Assembly (NCBI RefSeq): GCF_030518215.1
Contig: NZ_JAULRT010000052.1
Coordinates: 682,001-746,000 of the forward strand
DNA length: 64,000 bases
From: Gilvimarinus algae
Lineage (GTDB): Bacteria > Pseudomonadota > Gammaproteobacteria > Pseudomonadales > Cellvibrionaceae
Direction: 5' to 3'
Positions within the stretch are counted from its first letter, which is position 1; the number at the start of each line of letters is the position of its first letter. Made by a program: the position numbers and the translations under genes. The notes below the pieces were generated by a model that was not told where the DNA came from, did no database searches, and saw nothing but the letters and a program-made list of their open reading frames with translations. Shown in pieces: positions 1 through 7,859 of the stretch.

Positions 1-1085
1 GTATCCACCCGAACGGTGGTGTCCACCTGTGCCGGCGCTCCGCCTTCACGCTCGGGGCGGGTTTTCACCGGCGGCGTATTGGTTTTCATGGAGGGAGTGG
101 GCGCATCGCTGCTTTTCTGCGCCCCAGAACTGGCCGCCGGCTTGGCCGGCGTATTGCTCGGCGCTGTGGCTGCGGGTGCCGGCCCCTTACCCTTACCGTG
201 CAATTGATCCAGCAGAGCCTCGAACTCATCGTCGGTTATTTCATCACTTCCGGTAGCCGCTTTATCGGCTTTTGCCGGCTCTTTGGCCGCGGGCTTAGCA
301 GGGGGCGGCGCAGAAGCTTCCCCGCCCGGCCCCTTGCCTTTGCCGTGAAGCTCATCGAGCAATGCTTCAAACTCGTCATCACTGATGTCATCACTGACCG
401 GCGCTTTCGTATTCGTCGGCACACCGGGGGCTTTGCCCTCCCCGTGCAAGCTGTCGAGCAGCGCCTCGAATTCATCATCGGAAATATCATCGCCCGCGGA
501 GCTTGGGCTTTCGCTGGCTCCGGCGGCTTTTGGAGAGGAAGGCGATGGTGTGTCACCGGCCAGCGCGTCCAGTAAATCACTGAACTCGTCGTCGGTCATA
601 TCGCTGCCGCCGCGAATTTTTCCTGGCCCCGCTTCGGTGTTAGCAGCCGCTGATTCCGTCGTGGACACCTGATTTACCGGTGACTCCTGCAAATCTTCAC
701 AGGCGACCAAGCGCTCGAGGGTGGCAATCAGCTCCGCAGACGGTGGTGTCACCTCTTCGCGGTGGGACACTTGTTCAAATTGCTGGTTTACAACGTCCAG
801 AGCTTGGAGCACAACATCCATCAACTCCGAGGTCACTTCGCGTTTACCGTTGCGTAAAATATCAAACAGGTTTTCGGTGACGTGGCAGCACTCCACCATG
901 GGGGTGAGCTGCAAAAAGCCTGCACCGCCTTTTACCGTGTGAAAACCGCGAAAAATGGCGTTGAGCAGGTCGCGATCGTCGGGCCTGCGCTCGAGCTCGA
1001 CCAGCTGCTCGGAGAGGTTCTCCAGGATCTCTCCAGCCTCAACCAGAAAGTCCTGAAGAATGTCTTCATCATCACCGAAACCCAT
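1..1085 (-). CDS. cheA: Chemotaxis histidine kinase CheA, N-terminal part (cut by window edge)
   Basis: CheA phosphorylates CheY in response to receptor arrays. About 361 residues are visible from an ATG at 1085; the C-terminal P3-P5 domains lie outside the window. Residues 1-130 form the P1 Hpt domain, with the phospho-acceptor His49 in GFHTVKGGAGF. From about residue 160 to 300 there is a low-complexity Ala/Pro/Lys linker carrying four copies of a short motif (starting near residues 162, 199, 232 and 281; core DDEFEALLDxLHGKGKG). The last visible residues, DTTVRVD, match the beginning of the P3 dimerization domain. There is therefore no room for a folded P2 CheY-docking domain between P1 and P3. 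The gene follows cheZ with only 11 bp between them, so it is cotranscribed with cheY-cheZ. The left edge interrupts the gene, so nothing suggests it is a pseudogene. Confidence 0.95.
   Translation of the reverse strand, partial: MGFGDDEDILQDFLVEAGEILENLSEQLVELERRPDDRDLLNAIFRGFHTVKGGAGFLQLTPMVECCHVTENLFDILRNGKREVTSELMDVVLQALDVVNQQFEQVSHREEVTPPSAELIATLERLVACEDLQESPVNQVSTTESAAANTEAGPGKIRGGSDMTDDEFSDLLDALAGDTPSPSSPKAAGASESPSSAGDDISDDEFEALLDSLHGEGKAPGVPTNTKAPVSDDISDDEFEALLDELHGKGKGPGGEASAPPPAKPAAKEPAKADKAATGSDEITDDEFEALLDQLHGKGKGPAPAATAPSNTPAKPAASSGAQKSSDAPTPSMKTNTPPVKTRPEREGGAPAQVDTTVRVD
187..602 (-). repeat. Four-copy DDEFEALLDxLHG motif array in CheA linker
   Basis: Protein-level repeat inside cheA. 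Copies begin at DNA positions near 602 (degenerate, DMTDDEFSDLLDALAG), 491, 392 and 245 (three near-identical copies of D[DE]I[ST]DDEFEALLDxLHG, followed by GEGKAPG or GKGKGP). Spacing is 37, 33 and 49 residues and the material between is Ala/Pro/Lys-rich. Codon choice differs between copies (for example LLD is written with different codons), so conservation is at the protein rather than the DNA level. Confidence 0.9.
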
Positions 1086-1096
1086 GCACTGATCCT

Positions 1097-1891
1097 CTAA
1101 AATCCGAGACTGGAGAGCAGATCGTCCACTTCGTCCTGACTGGAGACCACATCGTCTTTCTGGGTATTGATTTGTGGCCCTTCACCGCGACCGTTATCGA
1201 CGACGCGGGCCTTACCCTCGCTATCGGCCTCGACATGCAAACCTGTAATTTCTTCCACTTGGCCCGCGATTCGAACCAGACTGACCAAGTCCTGCTCGAC
1301 CTCGGCAATCAAGCCCATCACCCTCTTCAACACCTGCCCGGTGAGATCCTGAAAACCCTGCTCGAGAATAATTTCCTGGAGATTTTTGCCAAGCTGCTCG
1401 GTGCCGCTTTCCATTTGCGCCAAGAAATCTTCCATGCGGGTGTACAGCGTGCGGAACTCCTCGGCGCTCATGTCCCCGCTCTGGAGCCTGGTCCATTCGT
1501 TGCGAAGATTGTTGGCTTCCTGCCCCAAATTCATGGCAATGGGCGCCGCCTCTTCTACCATATCCATGGTTTTATCGGCGGCTTTTTGGGTGAGCTCGAT
1601 AACGTACTTGAGACGATCGGAAGCATCGCGAATTTCTGATCGTTCAATGTCCGGCGGCTCCTTACTGAAATCGCCATCGACATTGAAGTTGACGATCGCG
1701 TTATGCAGGCCGCGAGTCAAGCGACCAACGGACTGATACAAGTGTTTGTCCCGCGACTCAATAATCGAATGTATCAGCTTGGAAGCTTCAGCAAAGTCAT
1801 TCCCCTGAAGCTTTTCGACCAGCAGGCTGGCACTCTCCTGCAGCTCTTTGACAAACAGGTTATTGTCGTGCTCTTGCTTTTCCGAAGTCAT
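1097..1891 (-). CDS. cheZ: CheY-P phosphatase CheZ
   Basis: CheZ accelerates dephosphorylation of CheY-P and ends the motor signal. The 264-residue protein has the long helical hairpin typical of the family and the catalytic segment GFQDLTGQ, with Gln181 at the place of the E. coli catalytic Gln147. The C-terminal peptide SQDEVDDLLSSLGF (residues 251-264) is the CheY-tethering helix, separated from the bundle by a polar linker. It is somewhat longer than E. coli CheZ (214 residues), as is usual for Pseudomonas-type CheZ. It lies between cheY (27 bp upstream) and cheA (11 bp downstream) in one operon. ATG start at 1891. Confidence 0.97.
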   Translation of the reverse strand: MTSEKQEHDNNLFVKELQESASLLVEKLQGNDFAEASKLIHSIIESRDKHLYQSVGRLTRGLHNAIVNFNVDGDFSKEPPDIERSEIRDASDRLKYVIELTQKAADKTMDMVEEAAPIAMNLGQEANNLRNEWTRLQSGDMSAEEFRTLYTRMEDFLAQMESGTEQLGKNLQEIILEQGFQDLTGQVLKRVMGLIAEVEQDLVSLVRIAGQVEEITGLHVEADSEGKARVVDNGRGEGPQINTQKDDVVSSQDEVDDLLSSLGF

Positions 1892-1918
1892 TGTTGTGCC
1901 TTATTCTTTTCTGGAAGT

Positions 1919-2302
1919 CTAGCCGACGCGCTCGAATATTTTTTCTATTTTTTCCTTGAGTGCGGCAGCGGTGAACGGCTTAACCACATAGCCGTTGACG
2001 CCAGCCTGTGCGGCCTCGACAATCTGATCGCGCTTGGCTTCCGCCGTCACCATCAGCACCGGCAAAGAGGCCAGCTTTTCATCGGCACGGACGGCCCTGA
2101 GTAGCTCGATGCCACTCATTCCTGGCATATTCCAATCGGTCACCAGAAAATCAAAGCCCCCACTTTTCAGCATCGGCAAAGCGGTGACCCCGTCGTCCGC
2201 TTCATGGGTATTGCTAAACCCCAAATCTCTAAGCAGGTTTTTTATGATCCGTCGCATTGTCGAAAAGTCATCGACAATGAGAATCTTCATATCTTTATCC
2301 AA
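1919..2302 (-). CDS. cheY: Chemotaxis response regulator CheY
   Basis: CheY carries the signal from CheA to the flagellar switch by binding FliM when phosphorylated. A single receiver domain of 127 residues shows Asp11/Asp12, phospho-acceptor Asp56 ([11 protein letters not shown]), Thr86 (MVTAEAK) and Lys108 (YVVKPF). Start choice: the codon at 2302 is TTG, with GGAGG five bases upstream, giving [13 protein letters not shown]. The ATG at 2290 (MKILIVDDF) has only a weak upstream GGA. The longer form agrees in length with E. coli, Vibrio and Shewanella CheY, so the TTG is preferred. It is transcribed with cheZ and cheA downstream of fliA (146 bp gap). Confidence 0.96.
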   Translation of the reverse strand: MDKDMKILIVDDFSTMRRIIKNLLRDLGFSNTHEADDGVTALPMLKSGGFDFLVTDWNMPGMSGIELLRAVRADEKLASLPVLMVTAEAKRDQIVEAAQAGVNGYVVKPFTAAALKEKIEKIFERVG

Positions 2303-2448
2303 TGCTGCCTCCGTCTCACCCCAAACAGGGAAGTATGGTTTAACTCTTAGTCTAGCCGCTGGCGGCTGTGAATCCAGTGCCAGCAGGCTACATACAAATT
2401 AGGTCCAGCCGAACCGAGCTGGAAAATTACTGGGAATTGCGCCCCGGG

Positions 2449-3192
2449 TCAATCGCCCAGCGTCCAGTCAGACAGCTTGGCTCGCAGGCGGCTGGCGGCC
2501 TGCGAGTGGATTTGGCTCACCCGGGACTCGCTTACGCCTAAAATTTGACCAATTTCCTTGAGGTTTAACTCTTCATCATAATACAGAGCCAAGACAAGCT
2601 TTTCTCGCTCGGGCAGCAGAGTTATCGCCTGGCTGAGCGATCGCTTGAGGCTTTCACGGGTAAAGCCCTCTTGCGGGTTGGCAAATTCGTCGCCCTCGCC
2701 GGCCAAAGATGCGCTGGCGTCGTCGGCAAAGGTCTCTTCATAGCTGAACAGGCGGCTGGAATTGGTGTCACGTAGCATGGCGTAGTACTCGTCCAGTCCC
2801 ACACCCAGCTCGGCGGCGACCTCCGCGTCTTCGGCGTCGCGACCCTCGCGCGCCTCGACTCGGCCAAGGGCCTCACTCACCCGCCTGGCGTTGCGGTGTA
2901 CCGAGCGCGGCGCCCAATCACCACGGCGCATCTCATCGACAATCGCACCGCGAATTCGGATCCCGGCGTAGGTTTCAAAGCTTGCACCTTTGGAGCCGTC
3001 GTACTTCTGCGCGGCCTCCAGCAATCCGATCATTCCTGCCTGGATTAAATCATCTACCTGAACGCTGGCCGGCATACGCAGCATCATATGATGAGCGATG
3101 CGCTTAACCAAACCAGCGTACTCTTCCACCTCGATGGTGTTAGCTTGTGCTCTTGTCTCAGTGTACATAGCCAACCCGTTTGCCGCGTTCAT
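2449..3192 (-). CDS. fliA: Flagellar sigma factor FliA (sigma-28)
   Basis: FliA directs RNA polymerase to late flagellar promoters (flagellin, flgM, chaperones) after FlgM export. The 247-residue protein has sigma-70 regions 2, 3 and 4 but no region 1.1. Recognisable blocks are VDDLIQAGMIGLLEAA (region 2), FETYAGIRIRGAIVDEMRR with GDWAPRSVHR (regions 2.4-3), and the region 4 helix-turn-helix LKEIGQILGVSESRVSQIHS. The start is the ATG at 3192, three bases after the fleN stop, so translation is probably coupled. Three promoters matching its consensus are visible in this window (fliS, fliC, flgM). Confidence 0.97.
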   Translation of the reverse strand: MNAANGLAMYTETRAQANTIEVEEYAGLVKRIAHHMMLRMPASVQVDDLIQAGMIGLLEAAQKYDGSKGASFETYAGIRIRGAIVDEMRRGDWAPRSVHRNARRVSEALGRVEAREGRDAEDAEVAAELGVGLDEYYAMLRDTNSSRLFSYEETFADDASASLAGEGDEFANPQEGFTRESLKRSLSQAITLLPEREKLVLALYYDEELNLKEIGQILGVSESRVSQIHSQAASRLRAKLSDWTLGD

Positions 3193-3195
3193 TGA

Positions 3196-4023
3196 TCAGT
3201 ACTCCGAGCCCGCCGCCTGCAGCAGTCGCTCGACGAAAAACTCCAAACGTCCGGTAGGGGCCGAGGGCAAAGGCCAGCGATCGACATTCTCGGCCAGCTC
3301 ACGAAGCGCCTGCGCCGCTTTGCAATTGGGAGCGAATTCTAACAGGGGCGTTTGCTTCTGAATGGCCTTGCGCACTGTTTCATCGAAAGGCACCTGGCCA
3401 ACGTACTGCAAGCTAACGTCGAGGAATCGCTCACAGACCGTATTGAGCTTATTGAACATTAACCGCCCTTCACTGGCGGTCCTAGTCATGTTGGCCACCA
3501 CACGAAAGCGCTGCAGGTCGTATTCTTTATTGAGTAGTTTGATTAGGGCGTAGGCGTCGGTGATTGAAGAGGGCTCATCGCACACCACCACCAGCACTTC
3601 GTTTGCCGCGCGCACGAAACTCACTACCGTGTCGGAAATACCCGCCGCCGTATCGATGACCAATACATCGACTTGTTCGCTGAGTTCACTAAAGGCACTG
3701 ATCAGCCCTGCATGTTCCTGCGCACTCAGCTCTGCCATGCGCTGCACCCCGGAAGCGGCCGGCACAATTTTGATGCCGCCCGGACCGGTAACCAACACTT
3801 CTTGTAGGGTACAACGCCCAGCGAGCACATCCGCCAGGGTGTATTTGGGTGAAATACCCAGAAGTACATCGACATTGGCCAAGCCCAAGTCGGCGTCCAT
3901 CAATACCACCCGGCGGCGCAGCTGGGCGAGCGCAATACTCAGGTTCACGGAGATATTGCTTTTACCGACTCCCCCTTTGCCTCCAGAGACGGCGATAACC
4001 TGTACGGGGCGACTTTGACTCAT
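3196..4023 (-). CDS. fleN: MinD-like ATPase FleN (FlhG), flagellar number regulator
   Basis: FleN/FlhG is a MinD/ParA-type ATPase that limits the number of polar flagella, in Pseudomonas by antagonising FleQ. The 275-residue protein opens with the deviant Walker A SGGKGGVGKSNISVNL (about residues 14-29), followed by the MDADLGLANVDVLLGI switch and VLVIDTAAGISDTVV. No membrane segment is seen, but the C-terminal region could hold the amphipathic targeting helix common in MinD proteins. The gene sits between flhF and fliA, the standard arrangement in polarly flagellated gammaproteobacteria. ATG at 4023. Confidence 0.95.
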   Translation of the reverse strand: MSQSRPVQVIAVSGGKGGVGKSNISVNLSIALAQLRRRVVLMDADLGLANVDVLLGISPKYTLADVLAGRCTLQEVLVTGPGGIKIVPAASGVQRMAELSAQEHAGLISAFSELSEQVDVLVIDTAAGISDTVVSFVRAANEVLVVVCDEPSSITDAYALIKLLNKEYDLQRFRVVANMTRTASEGRLMFNKLNTVCERFLDVSLQYVGQVPFDETVRKAIQKQTPLLEFAPNCKAAQALRELAENVDRWPLPSAPTGRLEFFVERLLQAAGSEY

Positions 4024-4096
4024 TCGAACTCTCTCTCTACAGACCCGGCCCGACGGGCTCTGGGTACTGGCGTAACCTTACGCCCTGGATTTGCCA

Positions 4097-5449
4097 TTAA
4101 CCCTGAGCTTTACGGGCACTTGCGGCGGCCTGAGCCAGCTGCGCGGCCCGACTGATCAACTGATAGCCGCGGGCAAGCTCAATATCCTCCGGGATATCCT
4201 GCCCATGCGTAGTATAGGCTATTGGCAGCCTTGCTTGTATGGCGCAATCTACCGCTTCTCCTAGACTGGCGGTTTCATCCAGCTTGGTCAATACACAACC
4301 TTCAAGGGCTGCTTCACGGTAGGCATGGACGGCTGCCTTGAGCATTTGTGGCTGACTGTTGGAGGGCAGTACTAAATAGGACTTAATACGCGCAATACCT
4401 GCCAACTGCTGCATCTGCTGTTTTAGCTGCGGGTCGCCATGGCGCATGCCCGCGGTATCGATGAGCACCAGCTCACAGCGGCGCAAACTGCGCAAAACGC
4501 TGGGCAGTGGGTTATTTGCATCCACGACCCGCAGCGGCACGCGAAGAATGCGAGCCAGGGAGCGAAGCTGGTCGTGGCCCGCCAGTCGCTGAGTGTCGGT
4601 GGTCACCAGCGCAACCTTATCGGCACCGTGTTTCATAACATAGCGCGCCGCCAACTTAGCGACGGTAGTGGTCTTGCCCGCGCCTGTGGGGCCGACGAAC
4701 GCAAAGACCCCCCCTGCGGCGGTCACATCCTTACCGGCCACAGGCACAGCCTTAGCCATTCGCGCCATGGCCTCGGGCCAAGCTTTCGCCACCAGGCGGT
4801 GAGACAGGGGCTTTTTCAGTACCGCCCGACATACTCGCTCGGAGAAGCCCAATCTTTCAAGCCGCTGACCAATACCACTGAGCTGCGCTTTACCCGGTCC
4901 ACGAGGGCTGGCGCCCAAACGCCCCAATTGCTCTTCGAGTAACAGCCGCATTTGGGCGATTTCCTCGTGCAGCATATCAATATCGTTGCTGGCATTGGCG
5001 GTGGTAACCGCAGCTGGCGCGGGTGTCTCAAGTAAACCATAGCGCTCTGCGGCCGACTGGGTTCTAGCCGGGGCGTGCTCGGCAGAGCTGTGCCCCTGAA
5101 CGCGGATACCGGCATTCACCACCTGGTTATCGCGCAGGAATTCGTCGGCGGAGGCCTCAGTCAATTGCTTGGCGGCCAGACGGCGACTGGCAAGTTCAAT
5201 GTCAGCCGCTATATCGGCTCCGGATTTGCCCAATTTATGAGAGGCCTCGGCGGCAAATGGCGCTGCGGTGTTGGCGTTTTCCGACACGGCCGGAGCCACG
5301 GCACTGGCGGGTGCTCCGCCGCTGGTAAGAATCTCGACCCCCTCTTTCACCCGACGACTTGAGAGAATGATGGCGTCTTCGCCGAGTTCCTGACGCACCA
5401 GCTCCAAAGCCCGGCGCATGTCTTTGGCCACAAAACGTTTCACCTGCAT
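4097..5449 (-). CDS. flhF: Flagellar biosynthesis GTPase FlhF
   Basis: FlhF is an SRP-family GTPase that marks the cell pole for flagellar assembly. The 450-residue protein has the conserved N-terminal MQVKRFVAKDMRRALELVRQ, a basic/variable B domain, and an NG GTPase domain with GPTGAGKTTTVAKLAARY (P-loop near residue 253), the DTQR motif, LIDTAGMRHGD and TKLDE. It lies 19 bp downstream of flhA and 73 bp upstream of fleN. Together with FleN it predicts a single or few polar flagella rather than a peritrichous pattern. Confidence 0.96.
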   Translation of the reverse strand: MQVKRFVAKDMRRALELVRQELGEDAIILSSRRVKEGVEILTSGGAPASAVAPAVSENANTAAPFAAEASHKLGKSGADIAADIELASRRLAAKQLTEASADEFLRDNQVVNAGIRVQGHSSAEHAPARTQSAAERYGLLETPAPAAVTTANASNDIDMLHEEIAQMRLLLEEQLGRLGASPRGPGKAQLSGIGQRLERLGFSERVCRAVLKKPLSHRLVAKAWPEAMARMAKAVPVAGKDVTAAGGVFAFVGPTGAGKTTTVAKLAARYVMKHGADKVALVTTDTQRLAGHDQLRSLARILRVPLRVVDANNPLPSVLRSLRRCELVLIDTAGMRHGDPQLKQQMQQLAGIARIKSYLVLPSNSQPQMLKAAVHAYREAALEGCVLTKLDETASLGEAVDCAIQARLPIAYTTHGQDIPEDIELARGYQLISRAAQLAQAAASARKAQG

Positions 5450-5468
5450 AGCAATCTCCCCTTACACC

Positions 5469-7676
5469 CTAGCGATCGGCTGATACTGAGGCATCGATCG
5501 TAATCTGTTTGTTATCCGGAATTTCTGTATAAGCCAACACGTGCATGTCCGGAACACTGTGCCGACAGAACCTGGCCAGCATCGATCTGAGCGGCGCGGC
5601 CACTAAGAGCACCAGCGGTTTACCCGCCATCTCCTGCTTTTGAGCAGCGCTCACCAAGGATTTTTGCAACTTCTCCGCCAACCCCGGCTCAATAAACGCA
5701 CTGTCATCAGCGCCAGCTTTTTGTGCCTGCTGTACGGTACCTAGCAATAGCTGTTCCAGCTGTGGGTTCAGCGTGATAACCGGCAATTCCGGCGCCGTGC
5801 CATTGATGCCCTGGACAATTTGTCGGGCCAGGGCGACACGCGCCAGGGCCGTTAAAGCGGCGGGATCTTGACTCTTGCCGCTCTGCCCTGCCAAAGCTTC
5901 GGCAATACTGCGGATATCGCGCACAGCCACGCGCTCACGAAGCAGATTCTGCAGCACTTTCAGCAAGGTGTTCAGGTTAAGGGTATTGGGTACCAGTTCG
6001 TCGACAAGCTTGGGCGATGTCTTCGCCAACATATCCAGCAGCTTCTGCACATCTTCATGACCAATAAGCTCATGCACGTGCTGCTGCAGAATTTGGTTGA
6101 GATGGGTCGCCACTACAGTACTGGCATCCACGACGGTGTAACCCAGAGTCTGGGCCTGCTCCTTCTGCGAACTACTGATCCAGATGGCGTCCAAACCAAA
6201 GGCCGGGTCCTTGGTCTTGATGCCGTCGAGATCGCCAAAGACCTGCCCTGGGTTGATGGCCAGGTCCCGCTCCGGGTGAATCTCAGCCTCGGCAGCAGTG
6301 ACGCCCATAAGGCTGATGCGATAGCCATTGGGTACCAACTCAAGATTGTCGCGAATGTGCACGGTGGGCACCAGAAAACCCATCTCCTGCGAGAGTTTTT
6401 TCCGCACGCCTTTTATGCGACCGAGCAAAGTGCCCCCCTGATTTTTGTCCACCATGGGGATCAGGCGATAACCCACCTCCAGGCCGATCACATCCACGGG
6501 CTGAACGTCGTCCCAGTTGAGCTCCGTTGCCGGCTCGCCCGGCGGCAAAGCAGCACCGGCCGGAGCCGCTTTAGTCGGAGCGGGCGCTGCCGCCCCCGTA
6601 TTGACCGGTGTGCCCGGCCGGACGCCCTTGGGAAAGTAGTCGTCTTCCACCGCCTCGGGCTGCTGCTTGCGCCAGTGAATGTAGTAGGCGATCGCGGCAC
6701 ACAGCGCCGCCAGGCCGAGGAAGGCAATGTGGGGCATACCGGGAATAACGCCCATGATGAACAAAATTCCCGCGGCAATAATCAGGGCTTTGGGAGAGTC
6801 GAACATCTGCGACATCACCTGCGCGCGCATATCCTGCGAGGTATTGACCCGTGTCACCAGGATGGCCGTGGCGGTCGACAGCATAAGCGAGGGAATTTGG
6901 GCCACCAGGCCGTCACCAATGGTCAACAGAATGTACTTCTGCAGGGCATCGGCAAACTCCAGATTGTGCTGCACCATGCCGACACCCAGACCGCCGATGA
7001 TATTGATGGCCAGGATCAAAATACCGGCGATGGCATCACCGCGAACAAACTTACTGGCACCGTCCATGGCGCCATAAAAATCGGCCTCGCTGGCGACATC
7101 TTCGCGCCGGCGTCGGGCCTCATCCTGATCAATCAAGCCCGCGTTCAGGTCGGCATCAATCGCCATTTGTTTGCCCGGCATGGCATCGAGGGTAAACCTG
7201 GCGCTGACCTCGGAGATACGCCCTGCACCCTTGGTGACCACCACAAAGTTAATGATCATCAGAATCAGAAACACCACCAAGCCGACAGCGTAGTTGCCGC
7301 CAATCACCACTTCACCAAAGGCTTGAATCACCTTACCCGCCGCGTCCCCGCCCTCGTGGCCGTTGAGCAAGACCACACGGGTGGAAGCCACGTTCAGGGC
7401 GAGCCTGAGCAGGGTCGCCACCAGCAAAATCGTGGGGAAAGCCGCAAAATCAAGCGGGCGCAATGCGTAGACGCCCACCAACAACACCACGATAGACAGG
7501 GCGATATTGAACGAGAAAAAGGCATCCAGCATAAACGCGGGCATGGGAAGAATCATCATCCCGAGCAGCATGATCAGCAAGATAGGAATGCCGATATTGC
7601 CTTGGCCTACCCCTTTGAGCTGCAAGAGCGCGGCTTTGCTGTTGGTCTTATTGAGTTGCCCGAAAGATAGTGCCAT
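5469..7676 (-). CDS. flhA: Flagellar type III export gate protein FlhA
   Basis: FlhA forms the nonameric export gate of the flagellar secretion system and presents late substrates through its cytoplasmic domain. The 735-residue protein has about eight membrane segments in the first 330 residues, including the FHIPEP-type LRLALNVASTRVVL region and the charged cytoplasmic loop (GKQMAIDADLNAGLIDQDEARRRRED). An Ala/Pro-rich linker near residues 355-385 leads into the C-terminal export-substrate platform. It is slightly longer than the usual 690-705 residues because of this linker. The ATG at 7676 has no convincing Shine-Dalgarno; an inverted repeat ends two bases upstream of it. Confidence 0.97.
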   Translation of the reverse strand: MALSFGQLNKTNSKAALLQLKGVGQGNIGIPILLIMLLGMMILPMPAFMLDAFFSFNIALSIVVLLVGVYALRPLDFAAFPTILLVATLLRLALNVASTRVVLLNGHEGGDAAGKVIQAFGEVVIGGNYAVGLVVFLILMIINFVVVTKGAGRISEVSARFTLDAMPGKQMAIDADLNAGLIDQDEARRRREDVASEADFYGAMDGASKFVRGDAIAGILILAINIIGGLGVGMVQHNLEFADALQKYILLTIGDGLVAQIPSLMLSTATAILVTRVNTSQDMRAQVMSQMFDSPKALIIAAGILFIMGVIPGMPHIAFLGLAALCAAIAYYIHWRKQQPEAVEDDYFPKGVRPGTPVNTGAAAPAPTKAAPAGAALPPGEPATELNWDDVQPVDVIGLEVGYRLIPMVDKNQGGTLLGRIKGVRKKLSQEMGFLVPTVHIRDNLELVPNGYRISLMGVTAAEAEIHPERDLAINPGQVFGDLDGIKTKDPAFGLDAIWISSSQKEQAQTLGYTVVDASTVVATHLNQILQQHVHELIGHEDVQKLLDMLAKTSPKLVDELVPNTLNLNTLLKVLQNLLRERVAVRDIRSIAEALAGQSGKSQDPAALTALARVALARQIVQGINGTAPELPVITLNPQLEQLLLGTVQQAQKAGADDSAFIEPGLAEKLQKSLVSAAQKQEMAGKPLVLLVAAPLRSMLARFCRHSVPDMHVLAYTEIPDNKQITIDASVSADR

Positions 7677-7678
7677 AG

Positions 7679-7736
7679 AGGTACGGTTTTTTGACGCCTG
7701 TCGTTGTGTAGGAGGCGTATCGCAAGAACCGTACCT
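7679..7736. repeat. Inverted repeat abutting the flhA start codon
   Basis: Perfect 10-bp arms AGGTACGGTT (7679-7688) and AACCGTACCT (7727-7736) separated by 38 bp. A second, inner pair ACGCCT/AGGCGT (7694-7699 and 7713-7718) is nested inside. On the flhA strand the proximal arm lies directly before the ATG, where a ribosome binding site would be expected. It could be an RNA structure controlling flhA translation or a protein-binding site overlapping the promoter. Confidence 0.75.
7721..7736 (-). promoter_or_regulatory. Possible sigma-54 promoter of flhA (weak)
   Basis: On the minus strand AGGTAC-N5-TTGCG: the -12 TTGC is perfect and the GG/GC spacing is correct, but the -24 element has two mismatches from TGGCAC. 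flhA is FleQ/sigma-54 controlled in Pseudomonas, so the position makes sense. Transcription would begin near 7710. Confidence 0.4.
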
Positions 7737-7768
7737 AAAGCGGTTGGAGAGTCAAAACCTTTTCGCGC

Positions 7769-7826
7769 AAACGCTCAAGGGGGACAGCCAGAGGGGGAAT
7801 GCCTAGCTCAATGGGTTTGAGCGTTT
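7769..7826. repeat. Second inverted repeat in the flhB-flhA gap
   Basis: Perfect 10-bp arms AAACGCTCAA (7769-7778) and TTGAGCGTTT (7817-7826) with a 38-bp spacer, the same geometry as the repeat at 7679-7736. A second GCTCAA (7806-7811) can pair with the same TTGAGC (7817-7822) as a tight hairpin, so two mutually exclusive structures are possible. A further small hairpin, GCCCAA-CGCT-TTGGGC (7835-7850), follows the flhB stop. None has a T-tract that would make a standard terminator. Confidence 0.65.
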
Positions 7827-7859
7827 AGACCCTCGCCCAACGCTTTGGGCCCGAACCCC

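Noticed and set aside
5868-7670. 600-codon open frame on the plus strand opposite flhA
   Set aside because: It is an antisense shadow of flhA: the His/Gln-rich translation has no domain, and flhA on the other strand has full family similarity. The same holds for the long plus-strand frames opposite fliF, fliI, fliK, fliD and flgK.
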